Below, one piece after another: positions 1 to 8,693 of a stretch of 64,000 bases of DNA (its first letter is position 1; every line of letters begins with the position of its first letter). The translations under genes and the position numbers were made by a program. This stretch comes from Streptomyces lucensis JCM 4490. GTDB taxonomy: Bacteria; Actinomycetota; Actinomycetes; Streptomycetales; Streptomycetaceae. The notes under the pieces were generated by a model. That model worked only from the letters and a program-made list of their open reading frames with translations, did not search any database and had not been told where the DNA came from. The stretch spans positions 248,001 through 312,000 of the forward strand of contig NZ_BMUE01000007.1 in assembly GCF_014650035.1 (NCBI RefSeq). The letters run 5' to 3'.

Positions 1-676
1 GGTCCTGCAGGCGGGTGAAGATGTTGCTGTCGTGATTGAGGGCCAAGACCATGCCGGTGGACGCCATGACCCGCTCGTCGGCCAGCGGAAGCAGCAACTC
101 GCGCACGGTGTCACGGGCCAGGATGGTGTCGGAGTCCACACACAGGAAGATGTCGGAGTACGGGGCCGCCTCGAAGCCCACGGCCAGCGCCTCGCGCTTT
201 CCCTTGTTCTCCGGCTGGACGCTGACGGTGTACTTGACGCCTGTGGCTTCGAATTCGCGGCGTAGCTTCTTCGCGACCCGGATGCCACCGGGATCCGCGC
301 TGCAGTCGTCGACGATGTGGACCTCGTTGGGCGGTCGACTCTGCGCGAGCAGACTGCGCAGGCCCTGCTCGAACATCACCGGATCCTCGTTGTAGATCGG
401 GATGACCGCGGTGACCCATGACTGCTCCAGGTACTCCAGCCCCTGCCGGTCCGCCTTGGCCGGACGGTAGAACAGCGCCATGAACATCTTGACGGCCAGC
501 AGCCCCATGGCGCCGATGGAATACAGGTGCAAGGAGCCGGCGTCGAGCCGGGTGAAGATCAGTGCGGCGAAACCCACGAAGAACAGGTACGACACCTTCA
601 GGTGTCTGCGTCTGCGGTGCCCTTGACGGCTGTCGGTCTCGGCCGCCCCAGGTATGAGCGTGTCGTTGGTGGTCAC
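1..676 (-). CDS. GT2 family glycosyltransferase, N-terminal part (runs off window)
   Basis: Processive-type family 2 glycosyltransferase (hyaluronan or cellulose synthase-like), probably polymerising a uronic-acid-containing polysaccharide at the membrane. Two hydrophobic segments (about residues 24-38 and 46-66) precede the catalytic domain. The domain shows an IPIYNED strand, the nucleotide-binding VDDCSAD and the metal-binding VDSDT motif. The GTG start overlaps the TGA of the upstream dehydrogenase gene as GTGA, so the two are translationally coupled. The C-terminus lies beyond base 1. Family assignment is strong; the sugar specificity is inferred only from the neighbour. Confidence 0.85.
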   Translation of the reverse strand, partial: MTTNDTLIPGAAETDSRQGHRRRRHLKVSYLFFVGFAALIFTRLDAGSLHLYSIGAMGLLAVKMFMALFYRPAKADRQGLEYLEQSWVTAVIPIYNEDPVMFEQGLRSLLAQSRPPNEVHIVDDCSADPGGIRVAKKLRREFEATGVKYTVSVQPENKGKREALAVGFEAAPYSDIFLCVDSDTILARDTVRELLLPLADERVMASTGMVLALNHDSNIFTRLQD

Positions 677-1950
677 AGCTTGACCACCTTGGGGTGATCG
701 GCGGACTTGCCGCGAGTGTCGAACAGGAGCCGGGCGTGGTCGGCCAGCAGAACGAGGTCGATCTCCCGGTGCGGCTGCAACAGGACGGTCAGATCGGCCG
801 ACTCGGCCGCCGCGAGGTAGTCCTCCACCTGCTCGATCGGGCATCCACCCACGGTCCAGACAGGCACGCGAGGATCGTAGTAGGCCAGTTCGGCGCCCCG
901 GGCGTTCAGCTGCTCGGCCACCGCGAGCGCGGGGCTTTCCCGCTGGTCGGAGATGTCAGGCTTGTAGGTCACACCCATCAGCAGGATGCGCGACCCGCGG
1001 ACCGCCTTGCCCTGATCGTTGAGCAGGTCGGCCGCCCGGTTGACCACATGCACGGGCATCCGGTGGTTGATCTCCTGAGCCAGCTCCACGAAGCGGAACG
1101 GAATACCGAGGGAGCGTACCTTGTAGGACAGGTAGTTGGGGTCGATAGGGATGCAGTGGCCGCCGACTCCCGGGCCGGGGTAGAAGGGTGCGAACCCGAA
1201 CGGCTTGCTCGCCGCGCACCGGATCGCATCCCACAGATCGACGCCGATCTCACGACAGAACATAGACATCTCGTTGACCAGCGCGATGTTGACGTGCCGG
1301 TAGGTGTTCTCCAGCAGCTTGGCCATCTCGGCCTCGCGCGTGCCCTTCGCCTCCACCACGCTGCCCACGAAACGCTCGTACAGGGCGCGTGCCGCCTTGG
1401 TGCAGTCCTCCGTGATGCCGCCGACCACCTTAGGGGTGTTCTCCAAACCGAAGCGGGGATTGCCCGGGTCTATGCGCTCGGGGGAAAAAGCCAGATGGAA
1501 GTCCCTGCCTGCCCGAAGGCCACCGGCTTCGAGCCGTGGCCGTACGACCTCGTCGGTGGTACCCGGATACGTCGTCGACTCAAGTACCACGAGGGTGCCA
1601 GGAGCGAGATGGGCGGCGATGTCGTCGACCGCGGCGTGCACCGCGCCCAGGTCGGGAGAGCCATGGTCGGTGAGAGGGGTGGGGACGCAGACGACGACCG
1701 CGGCGGCGCCGGCGATGGCCTCGGCACTGTTGACCGCCTCGAAACCTTGGTCCAGCATCGTGCGAACCTCGGCATCGGTGACGTCGTCGATGTGCGAGCG
1801 GCCGGAGTTGAGGCCGTCGACCACCCGACGGCTGCGATCAAGTCCAACGACGCTCAGCCCAGCCGCCGTAGCGGAGCGGGCCAACGGCAACCCCACGTAT
1901 CCGAGTCCAACAACAACGAGATCCACCGCAGTGGGTCTGCTCACCTTCAT
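673..1950 (-). CDS. UDP-glucose/GDP-mannose dehydrogenase family nucleotide-sugar 6-dehydrogenase
   Basis: NAD-dependent four-electron oxidation of a nucleotide sugar to a uronic acid. The N-terminal Rossmann motif VVGLGYVGLPLA and the catalytic-cysteine motif GGHCIPIDP (Cys near residue 266) are present, followed by a complete C-terminal UDP-binding domain (VTYKPDISDQRESPA). Length of about 425 aa is usual. The CIPIDP form is nearer the UDP-HexNAc dehydrogenase branch (WbpA/WbpO-like) than classical UDP-glucose dehydrogenase, so the product sugar is uncertain. ATG at 1950 is preferred; TTG at 1956 and GTG at 1944 are in frame. First gene of an operon with the glycosyltransferase, which likely uses its product. 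Confidence 0.9.
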   Translation of the reverse strand: MKVSRPTAVDLVVVGLGYVGLPLARSATAAGLSVVGLDRSRRVVDGLNSGRSHIDDVTDAEVRTMLDQGFEAVNSAEAIAGAAAVVVCVPTPLTDHGSPDLGAVHAAVDDIAAHLAPGTLVVLESTTYPGTTDEVVRPRLEAGGLRAGRDFHLAFSPERIDPGNPRFGLENTPKVVGGITEDCTKAARALYERFVGSVVEAKGTREAEMAKLLENTYRHVNIALVNEMSMFCREIGVDLWDAIRCAASKPFGFAPFYPGPGVGGHCIPIDPNYLSYKVRSLGIPFRFVELAQEINHRMPVHVVNRAADLLNDQGKAVRGSRILLMGVTYKPDISDQRESPALAVAEQLNARGAELAYYDPRVPVWTVGGCPIEQVEDYLAAAESADLTVLLQPHREIDLVLLADHARLLFDTRGKSADHPKVVKL

Positions 1951-2002
1951 CCCCAACCCTGTTCCGACGGGCGCTACCTCGGCTCAGCCGAACGCCTGAC
2001 CA

Positions 2003-2062
2003 CTTCCTTTTCTAGGCGTTCCGCGTACCGGGCACATCGGGGGTTCTCCCTAGTCGCACACC
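2003..2062 (+). repeat. left copy of ~60 bp inverted repeat, promoter region of the polysaccharide operon
   Basis: This stretch matches the reverse complement of 2690-2749 with one single-base indel and about four substitutions. It contains CTAGGCGTTCCGCGTACC and CATCGGGGGTT. It lies just upstream of the dehydrogenase start and so probably carries its promoter or operator. In the direction of that gene it reads as a GACTAGGG element, then a run of C, then GCGGAACGCCTAG. Confidence 0.8.
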
Positions 2063-2088
2063 TGGGCGGACTAGGGACTTCCTCTGGA

Positions 2089-2250
2089 TCACCGGGCGGA
2101 CCAGAGGAAGATGCCAGCGATGTGGAGTCCGGCCAGGTGGATGGTTGCGGTCTTCTCGGCGGGTCGCGATACCGCGCCGTCGCTTCAGGCGGTTGATGTA
2201 CCGCTCGACGGTGTTGCGCTGCTTGTAGGCCTCTCGATCGAAAGCCGGGG
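2089..2250 (-). pseudogene. IS5-family transposase C-terminal remnant
   Basis: The reverse strand reads YKQRNTVERYINRLK then RRRGIATR, the typical C-terminal DDE block containing the catalytic Glu (VER). A short deletion then shifts the frame into KTATIHLAGLHIAGIFLW and a TGA. The rest of the transposase is missing. It lies between the two inverted repeat arms. Confidence 0.75.
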
Positions 2251-2379
2251 CGGTCTACCGCCCCGGCTGCCGCGTCGCAGCCGGGGCCCCGCTGGTCCGC
2301 CGGGATGGGGGATCACCACCGCGTTTGCGGAGGTGGTCACAGATCGGCGAGATGAGTAGGCCTGCGCGGTCCGAGCCCG

Positions 2380-2625
2380 CCGTGAGCGGGCCGGTGCGGC
2401 TCGGCATCCTCCGGATGGGCAACTCGCGACTGGCTCACGAACTGCTGCAGAGCCGCATGTTCCTGTCCGGCAGCCGCTCGCCATCGGCCGGATCGACTTG
2501 CGCCGGCCGTCCGGCATCAGACGCCGCAGACAGCACTCGCCTCACCGCCGCTGCACCGAAGCGAACACATCGGCAACGTTCCCCGACAACTCACCACGGA
2601 GCCGTCTCACCTCCCCCGACCTCAT
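2380..2625 (-). pseudogene. IS701-like transposase N-terminal remnant
   Basis: In reverse frames the sequence gives VRRLRGELSGNVADVFASV, a TGA, then CLRRLMPDGRRKSIRPMA, then shifts frame again into ERLPDRN. DGRRKS(I/V)xPMA is a familiar N-terminal block of IS701-type transposases. It is broken by a stop and a frameshift. No element ends are recognisable. Confidence 0.6.
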
Positions 2626-2689
2626 ACCGGAGAGGATGCCCACCGCCAGCAGAGATCACCCAACGTAACAAAGCACTACTGGCACTCCA

Positions 2690-2749
2690 GGGTGCGCGAC
2701 TAGGGAAAACCCCCGATGTGCCTGGTACGCGGAACGCCTAGAAAGGAAG
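2690..2749 (-). repeat. right copy of ~60 bp inverted repeat
   Basis: Inverted partner of 2003-2062. It points outward to the right, toward 2760. No convincing coding sequence follows it, so if it is a promoter it now drives nothing obvious. Confidence 0.8.
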
Positions 2750-3250
2750 ACGAGGAACCGGGAACCGCTGCCCAACTCAAGGTTTTGATCACCATGTACG
2801 CCTGGAACGATCCTGACAGCCACCTTCTCTTCGCCCCGCCCACCCTGACTCCGGTCGCCTCCCGTCCGGCGTACGGCACAGCGGGCCGGCCCGGCCCGCT
2901 CGACCGCCTACTTCCGCACCAGGCCCAGGCCTGCGGTACCGCCCGCCGCGTTACGGCACGATCGCGTTGAACGTGCGCCGCGCGCGGCGCCCAGGTCGCC
3001 GTCACCGACGGCTCGAGCAGTCTTGTCTCAGCCCTGCCGTTTCGCTCGTCCCGATCATTCCGTGAGGCCCGGCGTCAGGAACGTGACCCGGCATTTCAAT
3101 GACAGCGATCAACCCGCCGGTCCGGCGTGCTCATCACCCTCGGCCGCAGCGGTGAAGCCTTCGGAAAGCACGGCAGCCCATCTCCTCCCCGGCCTCTCGA
3201 CGGCGCACCGCGCTGTCGTATCCCGCCGCACGGCGGCGGGACCGTACTCC
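2750..3250. other. intergenic, no gene recognised
   Basis: Open frames here are short, mutually overlapping and match no family I know. There is no good start with a ribosome binding site. The stretch separates the inverted repeat from the small membrane protein genes. Confidence 0.5.
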
Positions 3251-3271
3251 CACGCATGACGGAGCATCCCG

Positions 3272-3685
3272 ATGACCACCCCGCCCACCCCACCGGCCAC
3301 CCCGGACCTGCGCCGCACCGCGTACGCGACCGGCGGCGCTGTCCTGGCCACCACCCTGCTGTGGACCGTTGCCCACATCCTGGGCGTCGAACTCCGCGTC
3401 GGACCCGGAGGCGCATGGGCCAGCCAGACCATCGGCCTGCCCCTCGTCGTCGGCAGCACGCTCGTCGCATCCCTGCTCGCCTCAGCGACGAGAAGGGGAC
3501 TGGGCCGGTTGACCGACCCGACGCCGACCACGTGGACCCAACTGGCCGTGACCGTGTTGCTGGTGTCACTGGCCCCACTGACGTTCATTCAGGCGTCCGG
3601 CGGCGCCAGGGCCACCCTGGCGCTGATGCACCTGGCCGTCGCCGCCGTACTCATTCCGCTCCTGGCCCCCAGAAACGCCGACTGA
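3272..3685 (+). CDS. DUF6069-like small membrane protein, copy 1
   Basis: 137 aa integral membrane protein of unknown function with four hydrophobic segments: about residues 17-34 (TGGAVLATTLLWTVAHILG), 51-68, 85-101 and 111-128. ATG follows GACGGAGCATCCCG, which provides a GGAG ribosome binding site. It is a close paralogue of 4263-4715, and the leader sequences (ATGACGGAGCAT) are also duplicated. DUF6069 is assigned from overall pattern memory, not a search. Confidence 0.75.
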   Translation: MTTPPTPPATPDLRRTAYATGGAVLATTLLWTVAHILGVELRVGPGGAWASQTIGLPLVVGSTLVASLLASATRRGLGRLTDPTPTTWTQLAVTVLLVSLAPLTFIQASGGARATLALMHLAVAAVLIPLLAPRNAD

Positions 3686-3825
3686 TCAGGACATGACGAC
3701 AAGCCGAAGTCAATCAATCGGCCCACCGACTGGCCGCGCTCCAGGCCCGAAGTACCGGATGCGGAGCTCTAGGACATTCGCTCCGCGACAGGTCTACCGG
3801 CTGTCCGCCGAGGAGAGGTGCCGTC

Positions 3826-4086
3826 ATGTCTGCTGCCCGTCTGGGTGGGGCTCTGGTCCCCGTGTCGCTGCTGGTGATCGCTGTGGTGGGCATCTGGTGG
3901 GTGCTACGCCAGGAGCGTCGTCGGCCGTCGTCGCACGCCCGCCGTGGGGTACCGGTGCATCTGGGTGGTGAGCCGTCGCCGGAGGAGTGGCGGCAGATGT
4001 CCACGGAGGCGCAAGGCGCGTACGACACGGCGGTGCTGAACGCCGCCGAGTCCGCGGAGACGACTGCGGCCCGGTCGGCGGATTGA
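3826..4086 (+). CDS. small single-pass membrane protein
   Basis: 86 aa. One N-terminal membrane segment (VPVSLLVIAVVGIWWVL, residues 11-27) is followed by basic residues, then a soluble acidic and alanine-rich tail with GEPSPEEWRQMSTEAQGAYDTA. The ATG is preceded by GAGGAGAGG at proper spacing. It sits between the two DUF6069-like paralogues. Function unknown. Confidence 0.7.
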   Translation: MSAARLGGALVPVSLLVIAVVGIWWVLRQERRRPSSHARRGVPVHLGGEPSPEEWRQMSTEAQGAYDTAVLNAAESAETTAARSAD

Positions 4087-4262
4087 GTTCACGCCTTACC
4101 TCGCATTCCCGCCGGAGACAAGGATCAACGCCCGGCTGCGGAAGGCCACCCGCAACCGGGAGGACCTCCCCTCCGAGCAGCCGGTTCCGAAGTTGCGCCG
4201 CGATTGGTTACACCTCGTCACCAGCTGGACATTTTTGCACCTGTACATGACGGAGCATTCCG

Positions 4263-4715
4263 ATGACCACCCCGCCGAGCCGACCGGCCCCCCCGGGCCT
4301 GCGCCACATCGCATGCGCGACCGGCGGCGCTGTCCTGGCCACCACCCTGCTGTGGACCGTTGCCCACATACTGGGCATCGAACTCCGCGTCGGGCCCGGA
4401 GGCGGATGGCCGACCCGGGCCGTAAGCCTGCCCCACGTCCTCGGTATCACGCTCGTGGTCTCTCTGCTCGCCTCAGCGACGCGAAAGGGGTTGGATCTGT
4501 TGACCGATACCGACCGGGCCTCGACCATCTGGACCCGACTGGCCGTCGCCGTGTTGTTGGTGTCACTCACCCCGCTGACGTATCTCCAGGTATCTGGCGG
4601 CGCCACGGCCATCCTGGCCCTGATGCACCTGGCCGTCGCCGCCGTACTCATTCCGCTCCTGGCCCCGGAACCGCCGATTGATCGAGGACATGACAGCAAG
4701 CCGACCCCGGGATGA
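4263..4715 (+). CDS. DUF6069-like small membrane protein, copy 2
   Basis: 150 aa paralogue of 3272-3685. The blocks ATGGAVLATTLLWTVAHILG and LALMHLAVAAVLIPLLAP are virtually identical, with more divergence at the loops and a C-terminal extension of about 10 residues. Four membrane segments, function unknown. Conservation of the leader indicates duplication of a whole gene plus its translation signals. Confidence 0.75.
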   Translation: MTTPPSRPAPPGLRHIACATGGAVLATTLLWTVAHILGIELRVGPGGGWPTRAVSLPHVLGITLVVSLLASATRKGLDLLTDTDRASTIWTRLAVAVLLVSLTPLTYLQVSGGATAILALMHLAVAAVLIPLLAPEPPIDRGHDSKPTPG

Positions 4716-4870
4716 TGCCGTTCAGCGGGAAGTCCTGCTTGAAGCTGTGTCTGATCCGTCGTTCGAGCGCGGCGAAGGTCGCCGGGTGCGGGAGTCCGAG
4801 GGCGAAGCAGACGCGGGTGGCGAGGATGGGCCAGTCTGGTCCGGGGAAGTTGTGCCGGGAGATTCAAGAC
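4716..4870 (-). other. unrecognised coding-like remnant
   Basis: The reverse frame reads HNFPGPDWPILATRVCFALG, then PHPATFAALERRIRH and FKQDFPLNGIIPG, with GC-rich third positions typical of Streptomyces genes. It has no start and runs antisense into the end of the neighbouring membrane gene. It looks like the tail of a lost gene. I do not recognise the family. Confidence 0.4.
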
Positions 4871-4984
4871 TGACCACTGACCAACAACGCATAGCTCTGT
4901 GGCAAATCTTTGGCCAAAGGCGGGAGGTAGTGCTCGGCTCTCTCCTCGCCGGACGGGCAGGTGGGGGGCGCGCAGTGAGTGCCA

Positions 4985-5546
4985 GGGGCACCTCTGCTAC
5001 CAGGTCGGCACTGCTTACTCTGTGAGCCGGGATCCGGCCCGCGCCCGGTTGACCGTCTGCTGTGTGGGGGACAACTGCCCGCCGGGCGGCCTTCTGCGCC
5101 CGGTGGTGGCCCAGAGGCCGGCGTGCTGGTAGGCGCGGTCCGGCTAGGACGGGGACACCCTGGCGTTCGCAGATCCGGATGATCCGGTGAGCGCGGGCCG
5201 CGGTCAGGTCGTGGCACCGGTAAGGCCGGGGAGATCCACAGCACCTGCCCGATCGGATCGGTCACGCCGTGGCGACGATGCTTGTGCGAGTAGTCGGCCC
5301 GGCCATCGCCCACACGGTCGCACTCGGCGAGCGTGCCGTCGAGCAGTACGTACTGCGGTTCGTGCTCGCGCGGGACCTTCAGCAGGCCGGGTGCCCGGGC
5401 GGCCAGGAGGTCGATCACCGCGGTGGCATAGGCGTGGGCGGTGCCAATCGAGATGCCGAAGCCGACGGCTATCTGGGCCAGGGCGTCGTGCTTGCGCAGG
5501 TACACGAGACCGAGGAGCGCGCGCCGATCAGCCCTGCCACGCCCGT
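4985..5546 (-). pseudogene. IS5-family transposase remnant
   Basis: The reverse frame shows ALLGLVYLRKHDALAQIAVG, FGISIGTAHAYATAVIDLLA, YVLLDGTLAECDRVGDGRAD and YSHKHRRHGV. This is the DDE transposase core with LLDGTL supplying the first Asp. A short deletion follows before TDPIGQVLWISPALP, and then the frame shifts repeatedly. Both ends of the protein are missing. Its 5' side abuts a thiolase gene stub. Confidence 0.85.
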
Positions 5547-5600
5547 GCACGCCTTCCCGATCGGCGTACGTGCCGTCGATGCGAGGACTGCTTGCCTCAT
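5547..5600 (-). pseudogene. 5' stub of a second thiolase gene
   Basis: ATG at 5600 opens with MRQAVLASTARTPIGKA, nearly identical in amino acids and bases to the start of the intact thiolase at 14731 (MREAVIVSTARTPIGKA). It is preceded by a strong AAAAGGAG ribosome binding site, but only about 17 codons survive before the sequence becomes transposase. It lies directly downstream of the kinase pseudogene in the same orientation, so the ancestral operon probably continued kinase to thiolase. Confidence 0.75.
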
Positions 5601-5654
5601 CACCGCTCCTTTTCTGCTGTGCGTGAGTCTCGCAGTCCAGGGCAGGCGATCGCT

Positions 5655-6673
5655 TCAGATCCCTGCCGTGTCGGCGACTTCGTGGGCCGCCTTCGCCACT
5701 AGTGCGTCGATGCGCTCTGCGGTCGGGGTCCCGGACGCGGCCTTGTTCCGCGGTTCGTCCATCGCGAGGCGCATCAAGCCCTCCGCGATGATCGCGACCT
5801 TCCACAGTCCCATCGCGTGCCAGTAGCCCAGCGCCGTCAGCTCGCGTCCCGACGCCGCCGCGTGGGCCGCCACGAGTTCCTCGCGGGGCGGGAAGCCGTC
5901 AAGAGTGGTCGCGACGAAGTCGCCCGAGGTGTTCTCCCTCTTGGCCGGCCAGGAGGCCAGCAGGCTGCCCATGTCCGCCAGGGGATCCCCCAGCGTCGAC
6001 AGCTCCCAGTCGAGCACGCCGGTCGCCTCCCCACTGTCGTAGGAGGTGATGACGTTGCGGAGATGGAAGTCGCCGCGCAAGAGTGTCAGTTCGTGCTGCT
6101 CCGGCACGGCCGCGACGAGGCGTCGGGTGAGGTCCTCCAGGGCGGGCAGCTCGCGCGTCCTGGACCTCTCCCACTGGGCCGACCACGAGCTGACGCTGCG
6201 CATACGGCTTGTGGCTGGCCAGACCAGTCAGCCCGGTCGCCTCGAGATCGACCGCGTGGATCTTCGCCAGCGTCCGCGGCAACGACCATCCGATCGCCCG
6301 GCGACGCTCGGGCGTCAACGACCGCGCGATCGACATCCTGTCGACGACCTCGCCATCCACGAACTCCATGAGCAGCAGCGGGACATCGGTCACGGCGGGA
6401 TGATCGGTCAGCCCGAGCACCCGCGGCATCGGGACGGCGGTGCTCTCCAGGGCGGTCAGAATCCGCGCCTCGCGGGCCACGTCGTGCGCCGACGCCAGCA
6501 GGCGACCCAGCGGTGGGGGCCGCAGCACCCATCTGCGGCCGTCCTGATCCTGTACGAGATACGTCAGATTCGACTGGCCCAGCCCGATCCGCTCGAAGGC
6601 CAAGGTCCCGGCGAAGTCGACGCCGAGGGTGGAGAATCAGCGGCCCACCGCCCCGGCGTCGATTCCGACGATG
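5655..6673 (-). pseudogene. APH-type phosphotransferase (ACAD10/11 kinase-like), broken
   Basis: Aminoglycoside-phosphotransferase-fold kinase of the group linked to acyl-CoA dehydrogenases. N-part: FERIGLGQSNLTYLV and VAREARILTAL. C-part: LLRGDFHLRN (catalytic loop) and VLDWELSTLGDPLADMG (metal-binding DWE/GDP). There are two lesions. An in-frame TGA at about 6638 stands where related proteins have Trp (GR*FSTLGVDF). A single indel near 6190-6205 shifts KPYAQRQL into RRWSAQWERSR-type sequence. It follows the SDR at 6680 in the operon. In known systems this kinase phosphorylates 4-hydroxyacyl-CoA. Here it should be non-functional unless the sequence is wrong. Confidence 0.85.
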
Positions 6674-6679
6674 TCCGCG

Positions 6680-7462
6680 CTAGACGCCGATGCCGAGTCC
6701 TTGCCTGAACGGGAGCGCGTCACCGAGCAGTTGCCCGCCGTCGATCACCATGGTCTCGCCAGTGATCCAGCTCGCGGCGTCGGAGACGAGGAACGCGACC
6801 GCCGAGGCGATGTCGGCAGGCTCGCCTATGCGCCCGAGCGCGGTGGACGCCGACACGGCCTGCTCGTGCTCCTTCCACAGAGCTGCGGCCAGCTTCGTGC
6901 GCACCACGCCCGGTGCCACGGAGTTGACGCGGACTTTCGGCGAGAGTTCCAGCGCCAGCTGCTTCGTGAGATGGATCAGTGCGGCCTTCGACGCGTTGTA
7001 CAACCCGATGTTCGCTTCGAAGGCCATACCCCCGACCGACGCGGTGTTGACGACCGCCCCGCCGTGCTCCCCCATCCAGGCGCGCGTGGCCAGACCCGTC
7101 CACAGGACGGGCGCCCACAGGTTCACGTCGAAGGTCTTCGCGAACCGGCCGTGGTCCTGGTCGATGACCGGCCCGTAGGCCGGGTTGGTCCCCGCGTTGT
7201 TGACGAGGATGTCCAGGCTGCCGAAGCGTTCGAGCGTCAGATCCACACAGCGCTGGGCCGCCTCTTCGTCGACCGCGTGGGCACCGACGCCGACCGCGGT
7301 GCCCTTGACCTGGGCGGCGGCGGCGTCCGCCGCCTCCTGGGAGCGGGAGGTGAGGACGACGTTTCCGCCGGCCTCCGCGATGGCCTGGGCGATTGCCAGC
7401 CCGATGCCGCGCGAGGCCCCGGTGACGACGGCGGTGCGACCGGTGAGATCGAGTCCTGCCAT
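6680..7462 (-). CDS. SDR-family oxidoreductase (3-oxoacyl reductase-like)
   Basis: Classical short-chain dehydrogenase, 260 aa. Residues TGASRGIGLAIA bind the cofactor, NNAG is in the centre, catalytic Ser is in VNTASVGG, and Tyr/Lys are in LYNASKAAL (YxxxK). The C-terminus MVIDGGQLLG is typical FabG/glucose-dehydrogenase style. ATG starts one base after the acyl-CoA dehydrogenase TGA. In lva-type pathways such an SDR interconverts 4-oxo- and 4-hydroxyacyl-CoA; this role is inferred from context. Confidence 0.9.
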   Translation of the reverse strand: MAGLDLTGRTAVVTGASRGIGLAIAQAIAEAGGNVVLTSRSQEAADAAAAQVKGTAVGVGAHAVDEEAAQRCVDLTLERFGSLDILVNNAGTNPAYGPVIDQDHGRFAKTFDVNLWAPVLWTGLATRAWMGEHGGAVVNTASVGGMAFEANIGLYNASKAALIHLTKQLALELSPKVRVNSVAPGVVRTKLAAALWKEHEQAVSASTALGRIGEPADIASAVAFLVSDAASWITGETMVIDGGQLLGDALPFRQGLGIGV

Positions 7463-7463
7463 C

Positions 7464-8693
7464 TCAGCTCACCGCCGCCGTCGCCGCGTCGCGGTACTGC
7501 CGCAGTTCCTGCTTGGCGATGGCCCGCTTGTGGACCTCGTCGGGACCGTCCGCCAGCCGCAATGTCCGCAGATGCGCGTACATCATCGCCAGGGGGAAGT
7601 CGTCGGTCACTCCCCCTCCCCCGTGCACTTGAATCGCGCGGTCGACGATCCTCAACGCGATGTCGGGGGCGGCCACCTTGATGGCCGCGATCTCGGTGCG
7701 CGCTTCCTTGTTCCCGACCGTGTCCATGAGATACGCGGCCTTGAGCGTGAGCAGGCGGATCATCTCGATGTCGATCCGCGCTTCCGCGATCCAGTCCTGG
7801 ATGTTGGACCGCTCGGCGACCGGACTACCGAAGGTCACCCGTGACTGTGCGCGCCGGCACATCAGTTCCAGCGCCCGCTCGGCCGCGCCGATGGCCCGCA
7901 TGCAGTGGTGGATACGACCGGGCCCGAGCCGGGCCTGGCTGATCGCGAAGCCCTCGCCCTCCCCCTTGAGCAGGTCCTTGGCCGGCACCCGGACATTCGC
8001 GAAGATGATCTCCGCATGGCCCTCGCGATCCGCGTACCCGAACACCGGGAGGTTGCGGACCACAGTGACGCCGGGGGCGTCGATCGGGACGACCATCATC
8101 GACTGCTGGCGATGCGGGGCCGCCGTGGGGTCGGTCTTGCCCATCACGATGAGCACCTTGCAGTTCTTGTGCATCGCGTTCGAGGCGAACCACTTGCGGC
8201 CGTTGAGCACGTACTCGTCGCCGTCGCGCTCCATGCGCAGCTCGATGTTGGTGGCGTCGGAGCTGGCCACGGCCGGCTCGGTCATCGCGAAGGCCGAGGC
8301 CATCGTCCCGTCGAGCAGCGGCTTGAGGTACTTCTCCTTGTGCTCGTCGCTACCGAACAGCGTGAGCACCTCCATGTTGCCGGTGTCGGGCGCGTTGCAG
8401 TTGCAGGCCTCGGGGGCGATGTGGCTGCGGCCCATGATCTCCGCCAGCGGCGCGTACTCGAGGTTCGTCAGGCCGGGGCCCCACTTCGGGTGCGGGTGGA
8501 ACAGGTTCCACAGGCCGCGCCTGCGCGCCTCCGCCTTGAGCTCCTCAAGGATCGGCGGGTGGAAGTGCGGGTCGCCCGACGCACGCATCTGCTCGTGGTA
8601 CACCGCCTCGGCGGGGTAGATGTACTCACCCATGAACTCGAGCAGATCCGCCCGGTACTTCTTGGCGCGGTCCGACATCTCAAACAGGGACAT
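7464..8693 (-). CDS. acyl-CoA dehydrogenase (ACAD10/11-like)
   Basis: 409 aa flavoprotein with all ACAD blocks: MTEPAVASSDATNIE (FAD-binding), GRKWFASNAMHKNCK, LGPGRIHHCMRAIG, RVTFGSPVAERSNIQ, and C-terminal IQVHGGGGVTDDFPLA. The HHCMR and GPGR features and the length fit the ACAD11/LvaC-like branch, which can work on 4-phosphoacyl-CoA substrates as well as simple acyl-CoAs. It overlaps the upstream enoyl-CoA hydratase gene by 14 bases. It is flanked by an SDR and a kinase pseudogene, the same partners as in lva operons. Confidence 0.9.
   Translation of the reverse strand: MSLFEMSDRAKKYRADLLEFMGEYIYPAEAVYHEQMRASGDPHFHPPILEELKAEARRRGLWNLFHPHPKWGPGLTNLEYAPLAEIMGRSHIAPEACNCNAPDTGNMEVLTLFGSDEHKEKYLKPLLDGTMASAFAMTEPAVASSDATNIELRMERDGDEYVLNGRKWFASNAMHKNCKVLIVMGKTDPTAAPHRQQSMMVVPIDAPGVTVVRNLPVFGYADREGHAEIIFANVRVPAKDLLKGEGEGFAISQARLGPGRIHHCMRAIGAAERALELMCRRAQSRVTFGSPVAERSNIQDWIAEARIDIEMIRLLTLKAAYLMDTVGNKEARTEIAAIKVAAPDIALRIVDRAIQVHGGGGVTDDFPLAMMYAHLRTLRLADGPDEVHKRAIAKQELRQYRDAATAAVS

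Noticed and set aside
694..2196. 500-codon forward open frame over the dehydrogenase gene
   Set aside because: It is the antisense shadow of the UGD-family gene; its protein is Arg/Gly/His-rich with no motif, whereas the minus strand gives complete family motifs.
2185..2517. 110-codon reverse frame as an intact small gene
   Set aside because: It contains the DGRRKS(I)xPMA transposase block in one part and random sequence in the rest, so it is transposase debris.
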